Counted from the first letter of the stretch, positions 13,074 through 22,950 are shown. The stretch: 64,000 bases of DNA from Physella acuta (GCF_028476545.1 NW_026732612.1:277001-341000), one strand, 5' to 3'. Notes: generated from the sequence alone by a model not told the origin. Numbers and translations are program-made.

Positions 13074-13572
13074 CCGTGTGTAAACACGATAACTTGAGTA
13101 CCGTTACAGCTAGGTTGATGAAATTTCATATATAAGTATTTTATCAAAATCGTAGATCCGTATCAACTTTTGAGCGATTTCCGATAACCGGAATCGGTAC
13201 TTTTTCTACTTTGAATTTTTCAAAAGCCTATAACTTGAGTACTATTTCAGATAGATAAATGAAATTTACTTGTGAGTAAAAGATCTAACTCTCTACCTTT
13301 CATCAAATTTTGAGTAATTTCCGTTTACCGGAAGTACTAATTTACGCTATTACCGATTTCTCAAAAAAACGCATGTAAATGTATAAAGAACTAATAATAT
13401 TGCACACTATTATTCACATTTTGTTTTGGCGTTCGCTTGGTGCGCAATTCTTTTTTCTATGAGATTATATTCTATTTTTCAAAGTTTAATTAAGTAATTA
13501 AAAATCATGTCTATATTCCAAGTTATATAAGAATATTCGAGAAAGTTTAGGGGAGATCACTCCCGGTTTATT
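12903..13572 (+). mobile_element. HINE-like element, full length, at left edge of F-box block 1
   Basis: Starts TTACTTTCTCGTATATACGA and ends CACTCCCGGTTTATT with the 3' hairpin GGGAGATCACTCCC; TG-rich core at 13035-13080. Its 3' half and right flank match those of 31287-31698, so the two are duplicates of one insertion, and the left breakpoint of the F-box duplication lies in or beside the element. Confidence 0.85.
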
Positions 13573-13846
13573 AGTATGTATTTAAAAAATTAATAATAAG
13601 CAAGAGAAGTAATTGCCTTTTAATTTGTTTAGTACACATATATTAAAAGGAGCTTATGAGGACCCTTATTTAACTATTTAAAAAAGGAAAGGGAAATAAG
13701 TCATGGGAGTGTTTTGAACGTTTGCCTATCTTTCACACTACAGCTCAGGCATATATTTTATTTTATTCAACAAGATGTGTTAGCTACTTTATAACATCAG
13801 TACTGTAGTAAATATGTTTGTTATTCGTAAAAGCTTTTACCGTGAA
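13573..13846. other. single-copy-like DNA shared with block 2
   Basis: Matches 31699-31972 nearly base for base. Contains no recognised feature. Confidence 0.5.
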
Positions 13847-14231
13847 GGGGTCATCCATAAATGACGTCACACTCGTAGGGGGGAGGGGGGGTCCGTAATT
13901 TTGTGACGATGTGTGATGAGGGGGAGGGGGGGGGATCAGATGTTGCGACGTCACATTTTTGCATTATAATAAAGCAATGTCAGAAAACGAATTTTAGACG
14001 TTATTTCGCGGTTTAGATAACTGTTTTAATAAATTGTAATAGTTTAGACAAGATTTTGGAAAAATATCGATGTTTAAAAAAAATTCAAAAGCAATTTTGA
14101 GGGGGGTTGTAGGTTGAGGTGTGACGTGATTTTAGGGGGGGGGGTCTGGCTTTTTGTGACGACGTGTGACGGAGGGGAGGGGGGGAGGTAAAAATCGTCA
14201 AAAAAGCGTGACGTCATTTATGGATGACCCC
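13847..14231. mobile_element. MITE with GGGGTCATCCATAAATGACG termini
   Basis: Terminal inverted repeats GGGGTCATCCATAAATGACG are perfect and the ends are flanked by GAA on both sides; block 2 has the empty site ACCGTGAAGTCAAA at about 31963. This fixes a 385-bp element with a 3-bp target duplication, which suits the PIF/Harbinger group, though the family is inference. The interior is G-rich. Relatives or fragments: 42471, 45420 and 58325-58430. Confidence 0.85.
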
Positions 14232-14433
14232 GAAGTCAAAAATGCAAGTAGAAAAATATTTTTTAACTATAAAAAATTTATTATGGTTGGCTATGGGCCC
14301 ATAAATGGCGTGCCCCCCCCCCCCCCCACCGCATTGCGGGGTCTGGCGGCACTATAGTTCCGCCCCTGGTTTCAGGTTTTATTTCGTTACCGGTTAAAAA
14401 TGTCAGTTTCTGGATAAATGTACGTTTCCGTTT
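14232..14433. other. hAT-type end relic and flank
   Basis: Contains a C run followed by CACTATAGTTCCGCCCCTGG, the reverse of a CAGGGGCGGAACTATAG terminus seen at several hAT-like relics here. Shared with block 2 at about 32040-32160, so it predates the duplication. Confidence 0.45.
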
Positions 14434-15120
14434 TTACTTTCTCGTATATACGAAGTATAGAGAAAGTATTGTAATCGTGCAAAAAAAAAATCGAGATTTT
14501 TACAAATCTCGACGTTTTACATCTCACTGATACGGAAAAACATAATTTTGCAATCTTGTCCGTATGTCTGTGTGTCTGTCTGTCTGTGTGTGTGTGTAAA
14601 CACGATAACTTGAGTACCGTTACAGCTAGGTTGATGAAATTTCATATATAGGTATTTTATCAAAATCGTAGATCCGTATCAACTTTTGACCGATTTCCGA
14701 TAACCGGAAGTGGTACTTTTCCTACTTAGAAATTTTCAAAAGCCTATAACTTGAGTACTATTTCAGATAGATAAACGAAATTTCACATGTACGTTAAAGA
14801 TCTAATTCTCTACCTTCTGTTAAATTTTGAGTCATTTCCGTTGAACGGAAGTAGTAATTTACGCTACTTCACGATTTCTCAAAAAACTAATGTAAATTTT
14901 TAAAGTACTAATAATATTGCGCACTATTATGCACATCTTTATTAAGCGTTCACCTGGTGTGCATTTCTTTTTTCTTCGTGATTATATTCTATTTTAAGAA
15001 GTTTGAGTATTTAAAATGGATTAAAAATAATGTCTAGAAGTCTATATCCCGAGTTGCCATCCCCCGTAGTGTTATATTAGAATATTTGAGAAAGTTTAGG
15101 GGAGATCACTCCCGCTTATT
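14434..15120 (+). mobile_element. HINE-like element inserted in block 1 only
   Basis: Complete copy with 5' TTACTTTCTCGTATATACGA and 3' hairpin GGGAGATCACTCCC. Block 2 carries the uninterrupted T-run TTCCGTTTTTTTAATTTCG at about 32160. The empty site shows insertion into a run of T with no clear longer target duplication, as described for Helentrons, which insert between T residues. Confidence 0.85.
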
Positions 15121-15439
15121 TAAATTTCGTTTCAGGATACTTATCGTTTTTAACACGTTTTTCTTAACTCAGCTTCGCGTTTGTTTGTTTGTTGTTAAAA
15201 TTGACATCGAAAATTAGCCCACTTCTGATTGCTCTAGAGACCTGAAATTTGGCATGCATGCTACTTTCGCCTAACAATTTCAGATGCAATCATAAAAACT
15301 AGCAATTAGTGACCGTAATTAGCTTAATTTAATTACACCCCAAGGACCATAAAATTGAGGACATGATTTCTAAAGATACCGACAAGACTTGAGGCCTATT
15401 GACACAGTTACTTCGGCCCCAATCGATGTGAGCGCGCTG

Positions 15440-15510
15440 GCCGTGATCGTATAGTGGTTAGTACTTCGCGTTGTGGCCGCGACAACCCAGGTTCGAATCC
15501 TGGTCGCTCA
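15440..15510 (+). tRNA. tRNA-His(GTG)-like sequence, probably a pseudogene
   Basis: GCCGTGATCGTATAGTGGTT matches the metazoan tRNA-His start, the anticodon loop TTGTGGC carries GTG between TCGCG and CGCGA, and the T arm CCAGG-TTCGAAT-CCTGG is intact. The 3' acceptor strand TCGCTCA pairs with only the inner half of GCCGTGA, so charging is doubtful. It sits inside an insertion missing from block 2, so it was carried by a mobile element. Confidence 0.6.
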
Positions 15511-16036
15511 AGATTTTTAGTCCGTGTATTTATAAACACTTTTTTAAAAACCACGTTTTTCATGTGTAGCAACGGACTAAAAAGGAGAAAATAAAATACT
15601 TAAAAAAAACTTTTTAAAAAACCACGTTTTTTATGTGTAGCAACGGACTAAAAAGGAGAACGGACACGGTAACACATTGTTAACGGTGACACGGTTGGTA
15701 CGCTGGGCATGCTAAAATACACATAAACACGTTTTTCCTTAACTCAGCTTCGCGTTTATTTGTTTGTTTATGGGAGATTTGATCACGTGATTCGTGAGTA
15801 GATCTCCACGCCAGCAACGTAAATTACACCCTTTCTCTGTTTAAAGCGTATCGGTCGCTCAAGATTTTTTTAGTCCGTGTATTTAAAAACACTTAGTCAA
15901 GTCATACTTAATCAAGTGATTAGATAAAGTAGAAAATAAACTATATAAAAAACTTTTTTAAAAACCACGTTTTTCATGTGTAGCAACGGACTAAAAAGGA
16001 GAAAATAAAATACTTAAAAAAAACTTTAAAAAAAAA

Positions 16037-16213
16037 CCACGTTTTTCTTGTGGACTAAAAAGTAGAAAATAACTATTTACATACATTTGATGACAAAAAA
16101 CGTGGGTCGGGCAGATGGGTCGGGAAATTTGATGGTGAACGTACCCACGTTTTTTGTCATCAAATGTATGTAAATAGTTATTTTCTACTTTTTAGTCCAC
16201 AAGAAAAACGTGG
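16037..16213. mobile_element. foldback element, perfect 71-bp arms
   Basis: Arms 16037-16107 and 16143-16213 are exact reverse complements, separated by a 35-nt loop. Each arm holds CCACGTTTTTCTTGTGG, then ACTAAAAAGTAGAAAATAA, then a private segment, then AAAAAACGTGGGT. Zero mismatches implies recent origin or ongoing arm homogenisation. No open frame. Confidence 0.9.
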
Positions 16214-16249
16214 TTTTTTTAAAAGTTTTTTTAAGTATTTTATTCCAGC

Positions 16250-16680
16250 TGCATTTGTATGTCCGGTTAAATTTTCTGATTAAGTAAAATGCCGGTTTTC
16301 AATAAAGTTACGTTTCGGTTATTTTTCGTGCATTTTAAAGTCCTAAATTTCCGTATCCGACAAAATTTACGGATTCGGTAAAAGTGCCTGTTCCGGATAA
16401 TATTACGATTCCAATGAAATTTCGTATACTGTAAAATTATAATATCTGCCTGAATCTCCGTATCCGTCAGATAATATTTCCTGATCTGGTTCAAATGTGC
16501 AGTTAAGCTTTACGTATCCGGCTAAATTTCCGGATCCTGTTAAACTGCCAGTTCTGGATAAATATCTATTTTCTAAGACATTTTTAGTTGCCGGTTAAAA
16601 TTAAGGTTGAGGTGGGGATTTTGGTTTTGGTTTCCGTCAACCGAGCTCCGGGTGTATTTCTCACTCAACGGGTTATGTAT
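16250..16680 (+). mobile_element. decayed Helitron 3' region
   Basis: Short degenerate repeats built on TTCCGGATAAAT/CCGGTTAAATTT, ending in GATTTTGGTTTTGGTTTCCG and a decayed hairpin CGGGTGTATTTCTCACTCAA-CGGG. The same tail ends with an intact hairpin and CTAG at 22674 and 38652. Also present in block 2 (about 32200-32640), just upstream of the F-box gene. Confidence 0.5.
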
Positions 16681-16920
16681 AGAGTTTTAGACAAAACAAA
16701 CATTTATTTTAATCTTTCTAGTGCTTGATGAAAAGCAGCTTTTTTTTAAAAAAAAATTCACACCACACATCTTAATGCACAGGATTGCACCATGCAATAG
16801 ATTATAGAAGGAAGTAATTTTATAAAAGTTCATCATATCAAAAATAACATAAGCCACATTGTTTGAAAACTGCCCCGACCGCCTTTTTTTCTGTAAATTT
16901 ACTTTAACTTTGATTAAAAA

Positions 16921-17811
16921 ATGAACAGGATTAAAAAGACTACTATAGCGAGCACAGCCCTTTTGGCATTGGATCAAACCAAAGAGAAGTATGACTTAAT
17001 TTTAAACAAACCATCAAATGTGCCTTATCTGGCGAGCCTGTTTCCTCAAGAAATCCTTATTAAAATCTTTAGCTATTTTGACCTTAAGGACTTGGTAAAA
17101 CTAGCAGGTGTGTGTAAGTCTTGGCACGACTTAATCCACGGCACACCGCAATTTTGGTGGAACGCCCACCTAAAACTATCATGCAAAAAACAGTCCAAGC
17201 TAAGACAAAACTCTTACTTGTTCGCCAAACTTTACGGAAGCCGGTGCCGGAATTTGGTGATCAATTGTGAGCACCGGTCCTTCTACTATCTCGCCTGCTG
17301 TAAGAATATGACCGTCTATTTACGGAAACTATTGCTACTTTTAAAGCCAACAAAGCTGACGTCATTTAAAATATCTGACGCGCGTATGGGTTGCGAAAGA
17401 GAGTCCGTTAGGTCAAGCATCCTTCAAATTCTGACACGAATGCTGTCCAGATTTGACTGTCTGCAATGTTTTGCAATGCCTTATGCAAAATGGCGACTCC
17501 TCGAAGGCATCAAAGTCCTTGACGCAGTAATATCAGCGTCCAAAGAAACTATTCAGTCTCTAATGATTGACGGCTTTTTCCAGTTATTTATAGTGTTATT
17601 TCCCGAGGAACCTGTAAATTTTGATAACGTGACCAACAACATACTTTCTTTAAAAAAATTGAAAAAACTGGGGATCGACTACTTTGTTCTGACCGATGAT
17701 TTTGTTAATGCGCTGTCTACTTCCTGTGCACAGTTAGAAACATTGAGAATATGTGCGCCTTATGTTTGCGTTGCTACAAAAACAATCACTCAAAGCTGTT
17801 GGGTTAAATTG
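16921..17811 (+). CDS. F-box protein copy 1, exon 1 (F-box domain)
   Basis: The start ATG gives MNRIKKTTIASTALLALDQT; residues about 40-85 form an F-box (LFPQEILIKIFSYFDLKDLV, then LAGVCKSWHDLI, then PQFWWNAHLKL). F-box proteins bind SKP1 through this motif and act as substrate adaptors of SCF ubiquitin ligases. The rest, with segments such as LKKLKKLGIDYF and AQLETLRICAPY, looks like irregular leucine-rich repeats, the usual substrate-binding part. 891 nt, ending phase 0 at TTG|GTAAGT. Joined to exons at 19025-19215, 19402-19507 and 24619-24786 it gives 451 residues with no frame break. The substrate and precise subfamily are unknown. Confidence 0.88.
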
Positions 17812-19024
17812 GTAAGTAAATCATGTTATTTTCATTAAAGTATTTAAAGATAGATTGTAACAACTAAGAAGCGTGTAATGGAGGACATTGCTTTTGTTTA
17901 TGATCAAGATATAAACTCAGAACCCTAACCCTCCCCCCCACGTCCACACACATCTGGTGTCGTCTATCTAGACCCCTACTATAAAATTACTTCCTGTCCA
18001 TCTGGTCATTAATGCTAGATTAATTACCACCTTGTCAACTACCCACATCATGTTTCCTCATCGTTATGATAACCCCCAACACACAATCCCTATATATACA
18101 TGTTCCCAACAAAATAAGAAGTGAACGATCCCATAGAACATTAAAAAACAAAACAAATGTTCTACTTTGCTCAAATTGTCTATAGTCAAGCAAATGAACA
18201 GGGAGTGATTAGGATAAGCTTACTCAAAACAGAATATGTTTTAAACCTATCCCATAACCTAACCGCAATGTTTATGAACTCATCAGTTAACAGTTCTGTT
18301 AATTTTTCTAGATACAGCAAATTTTAAATATCAGATACATCCATTAACATTTGCTTCTTCATGAAAGTGAAAAAATCAGTTTGTTTCAAATCAGAAATAT
18401 TTTTTTTTAAATTAGTCGAAAAAATTGTACTTTACAAGTTGTGGTATGTACAAACAAATTTATCGCCCTCTCTCATTTATTTTTCTGTGGATATTACCTC
18501 TGTATTTTTAGTATTTTAAGGTGTTTCCTAAATCATGTCTTGTGATTTCATGACAAATCGATGTGTGACACAAATGTTTTTATGATAGCGACTGACAGTG
18601 TTTCTTCCAGACTTTTTTCTCCGGGAGGGCACTTAAAATTTTCGGGGGGGGGGGGGGGGGGGGCGGACACTGTTAAAAGTATATATTTTCTATATAGATT
18701 ATCTAAATTTCATTTCGTTCGGGGGGGGGGGGGGGGGGGAGGGGGGATCTAAGCCCCCCCCCCCCGAAGAAATGCCTGGAAGAAACTCTGGCGACTGACT
18801 TATATACAGACTGTGTGTCTTTCAATTTAAATTACAAGTCTCAGGTTCGAGTAACCTATTCTACTCTAAAAGTGACTGGGAGAAAGTGAATTGAACCTGA
18901 AATTAGTACGTTTCTATAGTAACCTAAAATCACACAAAGTCGACGAAAGGTTAAGAGGATACATGTTTGACATATTTAATTGCATTTAAGTAAAAATTGT
19001 TATTTCTTCTCTTGACATCAACAG
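17812..19024 (+). other. F-box copy 1, intron 1
   Basis: Flanked by GTAAGT and CATCAACAG. Contains the small hAT MITE at 18596-18790; otherwise near-identical to the block 2 intron and without further features. Confidence 0.7.
18596..18790. mobile_element. hAT-type MITE with 8-bp target duplication
   Basis: Ends CAGTGTTTCTTCCAG and, reversed, CAGAGTTTCTTCCAG; flanked on both sides by GCGACTGA, an 8-bp duplication as expected for hAT. Two long G runs and a C run fill the middle. Present at the same site in block 2 (34552-34768), so it predates the duplication. Homopolymer lengths differ between copies and may contain assembly error. Confidence 0.85.
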
Positions 19025-19215
19025 ATAAAAGTTTTTCCAACGAAGAAAGTTGAGTTTTCTGTTAATAGCCTTACTGAAGACGCTTCTGTGTCCGTCCCGG
19101 CCGTATTGGATCCAGTGTTACCCATCACCAAGATCCGGTTGAACATTCTTTGTTTCAACACCAATGCTATACCGAATACTGGGGCTGTGCTGCAACATAT
19201 TTCGTCCCATTTCAG
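19025..19215 (+). CDS. F-box protein copy 1, exon 2
   Basis: Reads IKVFPTKKVEFSVNSLTEDA through LPITKIRLNILCFNTNAIPN to HISSHF, ending two bases into a codon at TTCAG|GTTGG. The IRLNILCF...LQHI pattern is compatible with a leucine-rich-repeat strand and helix. 191 nt; block 2 has 194 nt because of one extra codon. Confidence 0.85.
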
Positions 19216-19401
19216 GTTGGTGAATCTTTAGTGGTGTGTGATTCTTCTGTGTGATAAAGAGATAAAGACACAATAACACATTCACGGGAATCAGTGGGCA
19301 ATACAAATAACGTTCACTGAAAACGTTTTTAAAAAAATCAAATAGATAAAGACATTAACAAGAATTCGCACGAATTACTAATCAAACCGTGTTGTCTACA
19401 G

Positions 19402-19507
19402 TCGTAGTCTGGTTAAATTCGAGATGAACATTGACAATCTCGACGGCCCTATTGACGGCGCCTTAGAGATATTTGTCAGGAATTGTCCACGTCTACTACA
19501 TCTAAAG
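19402..19507 (+). CDS. F-box protein copy 1, exon 3
   Basis: RSLVKFEMNIDNLDGPIDGA then LEIFVRNCPRLLHLK, a typical leucine-rich-repeat unit (NCPRLLHLKL-like). 106 nt; acceptor CTACAG, donor AAG|GTAAGG; phases fit exons 2 and 4. Confidence 0.85.
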
Positions 19508-20445
19508 GTAAGGTGCCTGTAACATTTGAAACTGTGTATCACAAGTTTAAAACCACACAGAAAGTTTTCATCAGATAAGCGCCACTCTACAATACTAAGA
19601 CCAAAAGTAAGAAAAACAACAACCAAAATCAATTTTTTACTTTATTATTTAAAATGTACTTGCAAGTTTAATACTTCACTGCATGTTTATATGTTAAATA
19701 CACCTGCATAAATTAAAACCAAATTTTGTTAGTATTTGTTAGGTTATGAATGAAATTTTTCATTTTTCTTTAGTTTTGTGCGTTTTCTCAAAACGTTAAA
19801 ATTAACTCTTCAAATCCTTATTCCTCTGTTAGTTCTGAAACTTAGCCTGATTATTCGTCTAACATATATAAACAACTTCTATAAAGCATTTTTTAAAGAT
19901 TTTTCTTACTTTAGATTTTATGGACTGAAATATGTTGAATTTGAGCAAATTTCAGCTTTTTTAACAGTCTAGGATTTAAAAATTAAAAAGAATTTTATTA
20001 AACCCTTTTCTTGAAAAGTACTCTATAGAAAGTTTTAGGCTAACACCACTCTACAAAATGCTTGCTTTTCTGTGTGTTTACCTCCAGTGATTGCTGAGCC
20101 TTAGCATTTTGAAAATGATAAACAAAAATCCAATATGGCGGACGTAACCATGGCAACCAAAAATATTTTTCTTTTTGGAAACCATTTTCAAAAATCCCAT
20201 TGAGCATACATTATATGGGGGAAGTTTCAGTGGATTTGCTTGAATAATAACAAAAAAGTGTTTGTCCTGTAGCTCCTAGCCTAAATACAAAGATTTAAAA
20301 TAGATGTAAGCGACAAAAACATAGACAATAACCTAAAAATAGATTAAAACACAAAAGTTACCACCATAAATTATAGTGACCCCCTAAATTGATAAATCGA
20401 TAGAACCATCCATAAAGACAACGACCACAACAAAATTGGGTCTAA

Positions 20446-20447
<2 letters not shown>

Positions 20448-20516
<69 letters not shown>

Positions 20517-20518
20517 TG

Positions 20519-20560
<42 letters not shown>
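20448..20560. repeat. TA microsatellite
   Basis: Long TA tract with a GCATGTATG interruption; equivalent tract in block 2 at 35733-35847. Confidence 0.95.
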
Positions 20561-20563
<3 letters not shown>

Positions 20564-20564
20564 T

Positions 20565-20725
20565 GACATGACAAATGATCTCAGGTGAAATATTCCAGAC
20601 AAAATAACACACGGACAAATGTTCCCAGGACAAATGATCTCAGGACACATGATCTCAAAGACAAAATGATCTTAAGGACAAAATATATCAAGACTGAATA
20701 TATCAGGACAAAATATGTCACAGTA
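20565..20725 (+). repeat. short minisatellite, GACAAATGATCTC type, left arm
   Basis: About ten degenerate units of 15-17 bp (GGACAAATGATCTCA and variants). The right-hand counterpart at 22685-22861 is the reverse complement (TGAGATCATTTGTCC), so the pair forms an imperfect inverted repeat with TA tracts outside both arms. Confidence 0.8.
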
Positions 20726-20803
20726 AAATAGTTATAGTATTTAGGATTATTTTCGTCAATTTTAAACATTTTTAAATTAAATGTCATATTATGGATTTTT
20801 TTT

Positions 20804-21500
20804 TTACTTTCTCGTATATACGTAGTATAGAGAAAGTATTGTAATCGTGCAAAAAAAAAATCGAGATTTTTACAAATCTCGACGTTTTACACCTCACTGA
20901 TACGGAAAAACATAATTTTGCAATCTTGTCCGTATGTCTGTGTGTGTGTGTGTGTGTGTGTCTGTGTGTCTGTGTGTCCGTGTGTAAACACGATAACTTG
21001 AGTACCGTTACAGCTAGGTTGATGAAATTTCATATATAAGTATTATATCAAAATCGTAGATCCGTATCAATTTTTGAGCGATTTCCGACAACCGGAAGTG
21101 GTACTTTTTCTACTTTGAATTTTTCAAAAGCCTATAACTTGAGTACTATTTCAGATAGATAAATGAAATTTCACATGTAAGTAAAAGATCTAATTCTCTA
21201 CCTTCTGTTAAATTTTGAGTAATTTCTGTTGACTGGAAGTAGTAATTTACGCTACTTACGATTTCTCAAAAAACTAATGTAAATTTTAAAAGTACTAATA
21301 ATATTGCGCACTATTATGCGCTTTTTTATTTCGCGTTCACTTGGTGTGCAATTAATTTGTCTACGAGATTTTATTCTATTTTTAAAACTTTAAGTATTTA
21401 AAATGGATTAAAAATCATGTCTATAGCCCGAGTTCCCATCCCCTGTTATTTTATATAAGAATATTCGAGAAAGTTTAGGGGAGATCACTCCCGGTTTATT
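20804..21500 (+). mobile_element. HINE-like element, full-length reference copy
   Basis: Best-preserved copy. Order: 5' stem-loop ACTTTCTC...GAGAAAGT, oligo-A, TG/TGTC microsatellite core (20937-20980), the conserved GATAACTTGAGTACCGTTAC and CGATTTCCGACAACCGGAAG blocks, then the subterminal inverted repeat CGAGAAAGT, the hairpin GGGAGATCACTCCC and the end GGTTTATT. Absent at this place in block 2. No coding capacity. The layout (short subterminal inverted repeats, internal microsatellite, 3' hairpin, T-rich target) is that of Helentron-derived HINEs; the class is inference. Confidence 0.85.
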
Positions 21501-21582
21501 ACTTTTTTTGATTATTGTGAGATATATTATTTGAAAGACTTAAACTTAATAAACGGTCAAAAGACAGAGTAAACTTAGTTTT

Positions 21583-21934
21583 TTGAAAAAGAATTAGAAA
21601 TAGTACTTAAGTTATAGGCTTTTGAAAAACTAAAAGTAGAATACGTTCCATTTCCGGTTATCGGAAATCGCTGAAAAGTTAATACAGAACTACAAATTTG
21701 ATAAAATACTTATATATGAAATTTTATCAACCTAGCTGTAACGGTACTCACACACACACAAACACACATATACACACATACACAGACAGACATACGAACA
21801 CAATTTCAAAACTATAATTATCCTACTGCGGGAGGTGTAAAACGTCGAGATTTGTAAAAATCTCGAAAGTTCTCGATTTCGATTTTTTTTGCACGATTAC
21901 AATACGTCCTATATACTTCGTATACGAGAAAAAA
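21583..21934 (-). mobile_element. diverged HINE-like fragment
   Basis: Reverse-oriented 5' half of the family, diverged, with a CACA microsatellite. Shared with block 2 (36182-36530), so older than the duplication. Confidence 0.75.
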
Positions 21935-22144
21935 AGAATGTATTAAAACGAGTTGCCACCCCCCCCCCCAAGTGATCAATAATAATAGTTTCGCTGTTTG
22001 TGTATCTATCTGTCTGTTTATCTAACTATGTATCTGACAAGAACGTTATAAAGAAAATACAAGCAAAATAAAAACTTTCATAGTAAAACGAAAACGAAAC
22101 ATGACGTCACTTTGAGCATATAGTAGGAAATAATCAAAAGCCGG

Positions 22145-22620
22145 GAGGGTGCACACAATAATATATAAGACCGACACCCGCGTAAGAACGTCTAAGCCGC
22201 CCCCCCATCCAAACTCAAAAGAAATGACGTCATCGATACACTATAATAAAAACACTGACATTACGGCCTGATTGAGTGGTCTAATCCTAAAAGTGTTTTG
22301 CGTGAAAAGAGTCGCTTACATGCATCTCTTCGGGTAGGGGCGAAGCCCCCCCCCCGCCGGTCGAACGTCTAAGCCCCCCCCCCCCCACCCCCTCAAAAAA
22401 TGAAGTCATCGATACTTCATAATAAAAATACTGACATTAAGGCCTAAATTATTTGTCTAATGTTATAAGTGAATTGCGTGAAGAGTTTCTTTCATGCATC
22501 TCTTCGGGTAGGGGCTTAGCCCCTTCCCCCCCCCCCCAAAAAAAAAATAATATAATTTATATAGAAAATATATACTTTTACCAGTGTCGCAACTGCGAAC
22601 ATTCAAGTGCACCACCCCCC
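22145..22620 (+). repeat. two tandem units of a C-rich MITE-like repeat
   Basis: Units of roughly 175 bp share GAACGTCTAAGC, a C run, AATGACGTCATCGATAC, ACTGACATTA and TCATGCATCTCTTCGGGTAG. Related to the CAG...TTTCTTCCAG MITE by the TTTCTTTCATGC segment. Counterpart in block 2 at about 36785-37265. Confidence 0.65.
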
Positions 22621-22635
22621 GATAAAAAAACCTAG

Positions 22636-22674
22636 CGCCTGTTGTATCTCTCACTCAACGGGTTATTTTTCTAG
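22636..22674 (+). mobile_element. Helitron 3' terminus
   Basis: Hairpin arms with CTGTTG and CAACGGG, then TTATTTTT, then CTAG|T: the Helitron 3' signature. The matching end in block 2 at 38652 has the perfect arms CCCGTTG/CAACGGG and a longer preserved tail, while here the body has been deleted back to 22636. Confidence 0.65.
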
Positions 22675-22684
22675 TATATAAGAA

Positions 22685-22858
22685 TAGTCGAGATATTTTG
22701 TCTGAGATCAATTGTCCACGATATCATTTGTCCTAATATATTTTGTCCTGAGATCTGTTGTCCGTGAGATCCTTTATCCTTAAGATTATTTGCCTTGAGA
22801 TCATTTGTGCATGAGATATTTTGTCTGGGACATTTTGTCTGAGATATTTTGTCATGAG

Positions 22859-22861
<3 letters not shown>
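22685..22861 (-). repeat. short minisatellite, right arm (reverse complement of 20565-20725)
   Basis: Degenerate units such as GAGATCATTTGTGC and GATATTTTGTCTGAGA, running directly into the next TA tract. Confidence 0.8.

Positions 22862-22950
<89 letters not shown>
22862..22950. repeat. TA microsatellite
   Basis: Uninterrupted TA tract. In block 2 one tract (38840-38938) replaces this one, the following 1.4 kb and the next tract. Confidence 0.95.

Larger units (their letters stand above)
15150..16245. mobile_element. composite foldback-group insertion carrying a tRNA-His-like sequence
   Basis: Absent from block 2, where ATATCGTTTTT joins directly to CCAGCTGCATTTG. It begins AACACGTTTTTCTTAACTC, repeats that head at about 15722, contains three direct copies of AACGGACTAAAAAGGAGAAA, the tRNA-like sequence at 15440-15510 and the perfect palindrome at 16037-16213. 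No coding sequence. Confidence 0.7.

Noticed and set aside
12560-13147. 195-codon open frame on the minus strand as a gene
   Set aside because: It fuses the HINE-like element's TG core and 5' end with the LINE zinc-knuckle remnant; neither part is a host protein.
20371-20650. IYIYIY frames over TA tracts (also 9170, 11100, 22733, 35674, 38711, 40142, 48533, 49645)
   Set aside because: Dinucleotide repeats in all cases.
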